Assembly (NCBI GenBank): GCA_963693285.1
Contig: OY848917.1
Location: forward strand, 16,244,192-16,308,191
DNA length: 64,000 bases
Reading direction: 5' to 3'
Origin: Xestospongia muta
Lineage: Eukaryota; Porifera; Demospongiae; Haplosclerida; Petrosiidae
Shown here in pieces: positions 62,654-64,000 of the stretch (position 1 is its first letter; the number at the start of each line of letters is the position of its first letter). Position numbers and translations under genes: made by a program. A model generated the notes under the pieces. The model saw only the letters and a list, made by a program, of their open reading frames with translations. It ran no database searches and was not told the origin of the DNA.

Positions 62654-64000
62654 AAGTACATAATCTTTAGCTGTCCACTTTAATAGTCATGAAAAATATA
62701 CTATACCTGTACATTGTCTACATCTACTTTGTGTTGTACTTGTATGACATGACTACATCTATTATTACTAAGTAATTTTTGTAAAGGTTTTTGTAAAGGT
62801 ATTACTACTAATTCAATGAAGATAAGCAATACAAAATAATTTGATGTACATACAATATAATGTAAGAGAGAGGTAAACAAGATGCAAAGTGAACAGTGGA
62901 GCATCTAACAATAATATATCATGTGGCTATTAAGAGTAAGCATTTAAGTTAATGTCACGTCTGTACTTCCATATGACTCACTCAATTGGTTACTCACAAG
63001 TAATTAATAGTCTGTACTTTTCAAGAGACCATCTTTTAAATTATGGAAATAGCATTAAGTATGCCAAGTAGACCTGACCAATATACCAGTACTGATATCA
63101 TACCAACATTTAAATTGTTCAATATTGTGCAAATTATTGAAAATTTAAATACTACATCATTTAAGTTTTAATACAAATTGCCTCTATCAATGACAGGATG
63201 GATGTTTAGTTACTATATTGCTTGATAATACTTCAACTGGACAAGAAGATTATTAGATTTTTTTTTAAATCAAAAAAGAAAATCATTAAGCATTGTTCAA
63301 AATATTACAATTTATAAGAGAAAAGATATTTTTTTATATTGTGATATTTCTTGTTATGAAACAGCTCTAACACCAATGAGATAACATAAACAAAAACGTA
63401 TGATCAATATCTGTACCTATCACAATAACAACACTTAAGAAAACAAACACAAAAGAAATCTACCACTTCAATGAAAGGGAAAATGAATCAATTAATAATT
63501 ATTATTAACAACTTACAACCTGCCATTATCTACAACATCATAAAGAATCCTAGAAGGAACCTGTTCCTATGAGACACAGATCTTTTCACTTAAGTAGTTC
63601 TAAAATCAGTTCAAGTCAGTCTGTGACATTGTTCCTTCATTAAAGCTCTTAAAATGTCTAGTTATGCATCTTCCATATTTGGTAAAGTCTTAGTAGCCAA
63701 ATGTGTTTTTCAGAGAAAACCTTCCACCAATCTGTCCAGAGGCGGACCCTTAATGTTTTTAAAAGTTCCAGAACAAACATTGAATAAAAGTGAACATTTT
63801 TGAAATTAGGAGATCCTTGAAGCTTAATCAAGTATCTTGAGTTTAACAGAAGTCACGGCAGTCAATTTGTTGATATGTTTACTATTAAATAGGAAAGCAA
63901 AGATACTTCTAAGCTGTGCTACCATCAAAGTGTGTAATGCACTGTTGACATGATGAAACACAGACAGATATTGACCACACGGTAAGTTTGTTACCATGCT
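62654..64000. other. Region without a recognisable gene
   Basis: AT-rich, with no open frame carrying a motif on either strand and no clear repeat. Confidence 0.45.

Noticed and set aside
1..64000. tRNA, rRNA or snRNA genes
   Set aside because: I looked for A/B-box pairs with a cloverleaf and for conserved rRNA or snRNA blocks and saw none convincing by eye. A covariance-model scan would be decisive.

Overview
The window is AT-rich eukaryotic nuclear DNA. Genes are split into many small GT-AG exons with short introns, and they encode metazoan protein families: a 12-TM adenylyl cyclase, an IgGFc-binding/EGF protein, an endonuclease III homologue, and remains of FAHD1, TTF2-like and USP4/15-like genes. 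Together with dense hAT, gypsy and LINE debris this suggests an early-branching animal. A sponge (demosponge) is my best guess. That is inference, because no marker gene fixes the taxon.

Layout. 1-3.8 kb: no recognisable gene. 3.8-9.64 kb (minus): secreted IgGFc-binding domain protein with at least eight EGF modules, one module per exon, all introns in phase 1. 9.64-9.78 kb: 144-bp head-to-head intergenic region. 9.78-23.35 kb (plus): a complete 26-exon transmembrane adenylyl cyclase (1166 aa, all core catalytic residues present), with a GC-rich MITE in one intron. 23.9-24.5 kb (minus): unidentified membrane-protein-like reading frame containing an in-frame 27-bp minisatellite. 25.85-29.24 kb (plus): NTHL1 (endonuclease III) with its catalytic Lys and Asp. 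The iron-sulfur C-terminal exon was not found before the transposon block.

30-47.7 kb is a transposon graveyard, mostly on the minus strand. It holds several ZBED/hAT relics (including a 541-bp tandem array of transposase C-termini), another hAT C-terminal fragment, copia-like gag debris, an internally deleted Ty3/gypsy pol split by a Myb/SANT-carrying insertion, and a LINE C-terminal relic with seven exact-length 36-bp repeats. 48-51.3 kb holds nothing recognisable.

51.3-53.5 kb (plus) is a degenerate cluster of DUSP and ubiquitin-like exons of the USP4/11/15 type with no protease domain. 54-58.3 kb is simple and tandem repeats. 58.44-58.64 kb is the last exon of FAHD1. 58.78-60.06 kb is a broken TTF2-like N-terminus (GRF zinc finger plus acidic tail), followed at 60.4-61.8 kb by rearranged, partly inverted copies of its exons and a 192-bp tandem duplication. 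The last 1.3 kb shows no gene.

The intact genes do not form a pathway. Only the EGF/IgGFc gene and the cyclase, which are divergent and separated by 144 bp, are likely to share regulation. Exon coordinates come from reading splice sites and reading-frame phase by eye. No alignment or transcript evidence was available.
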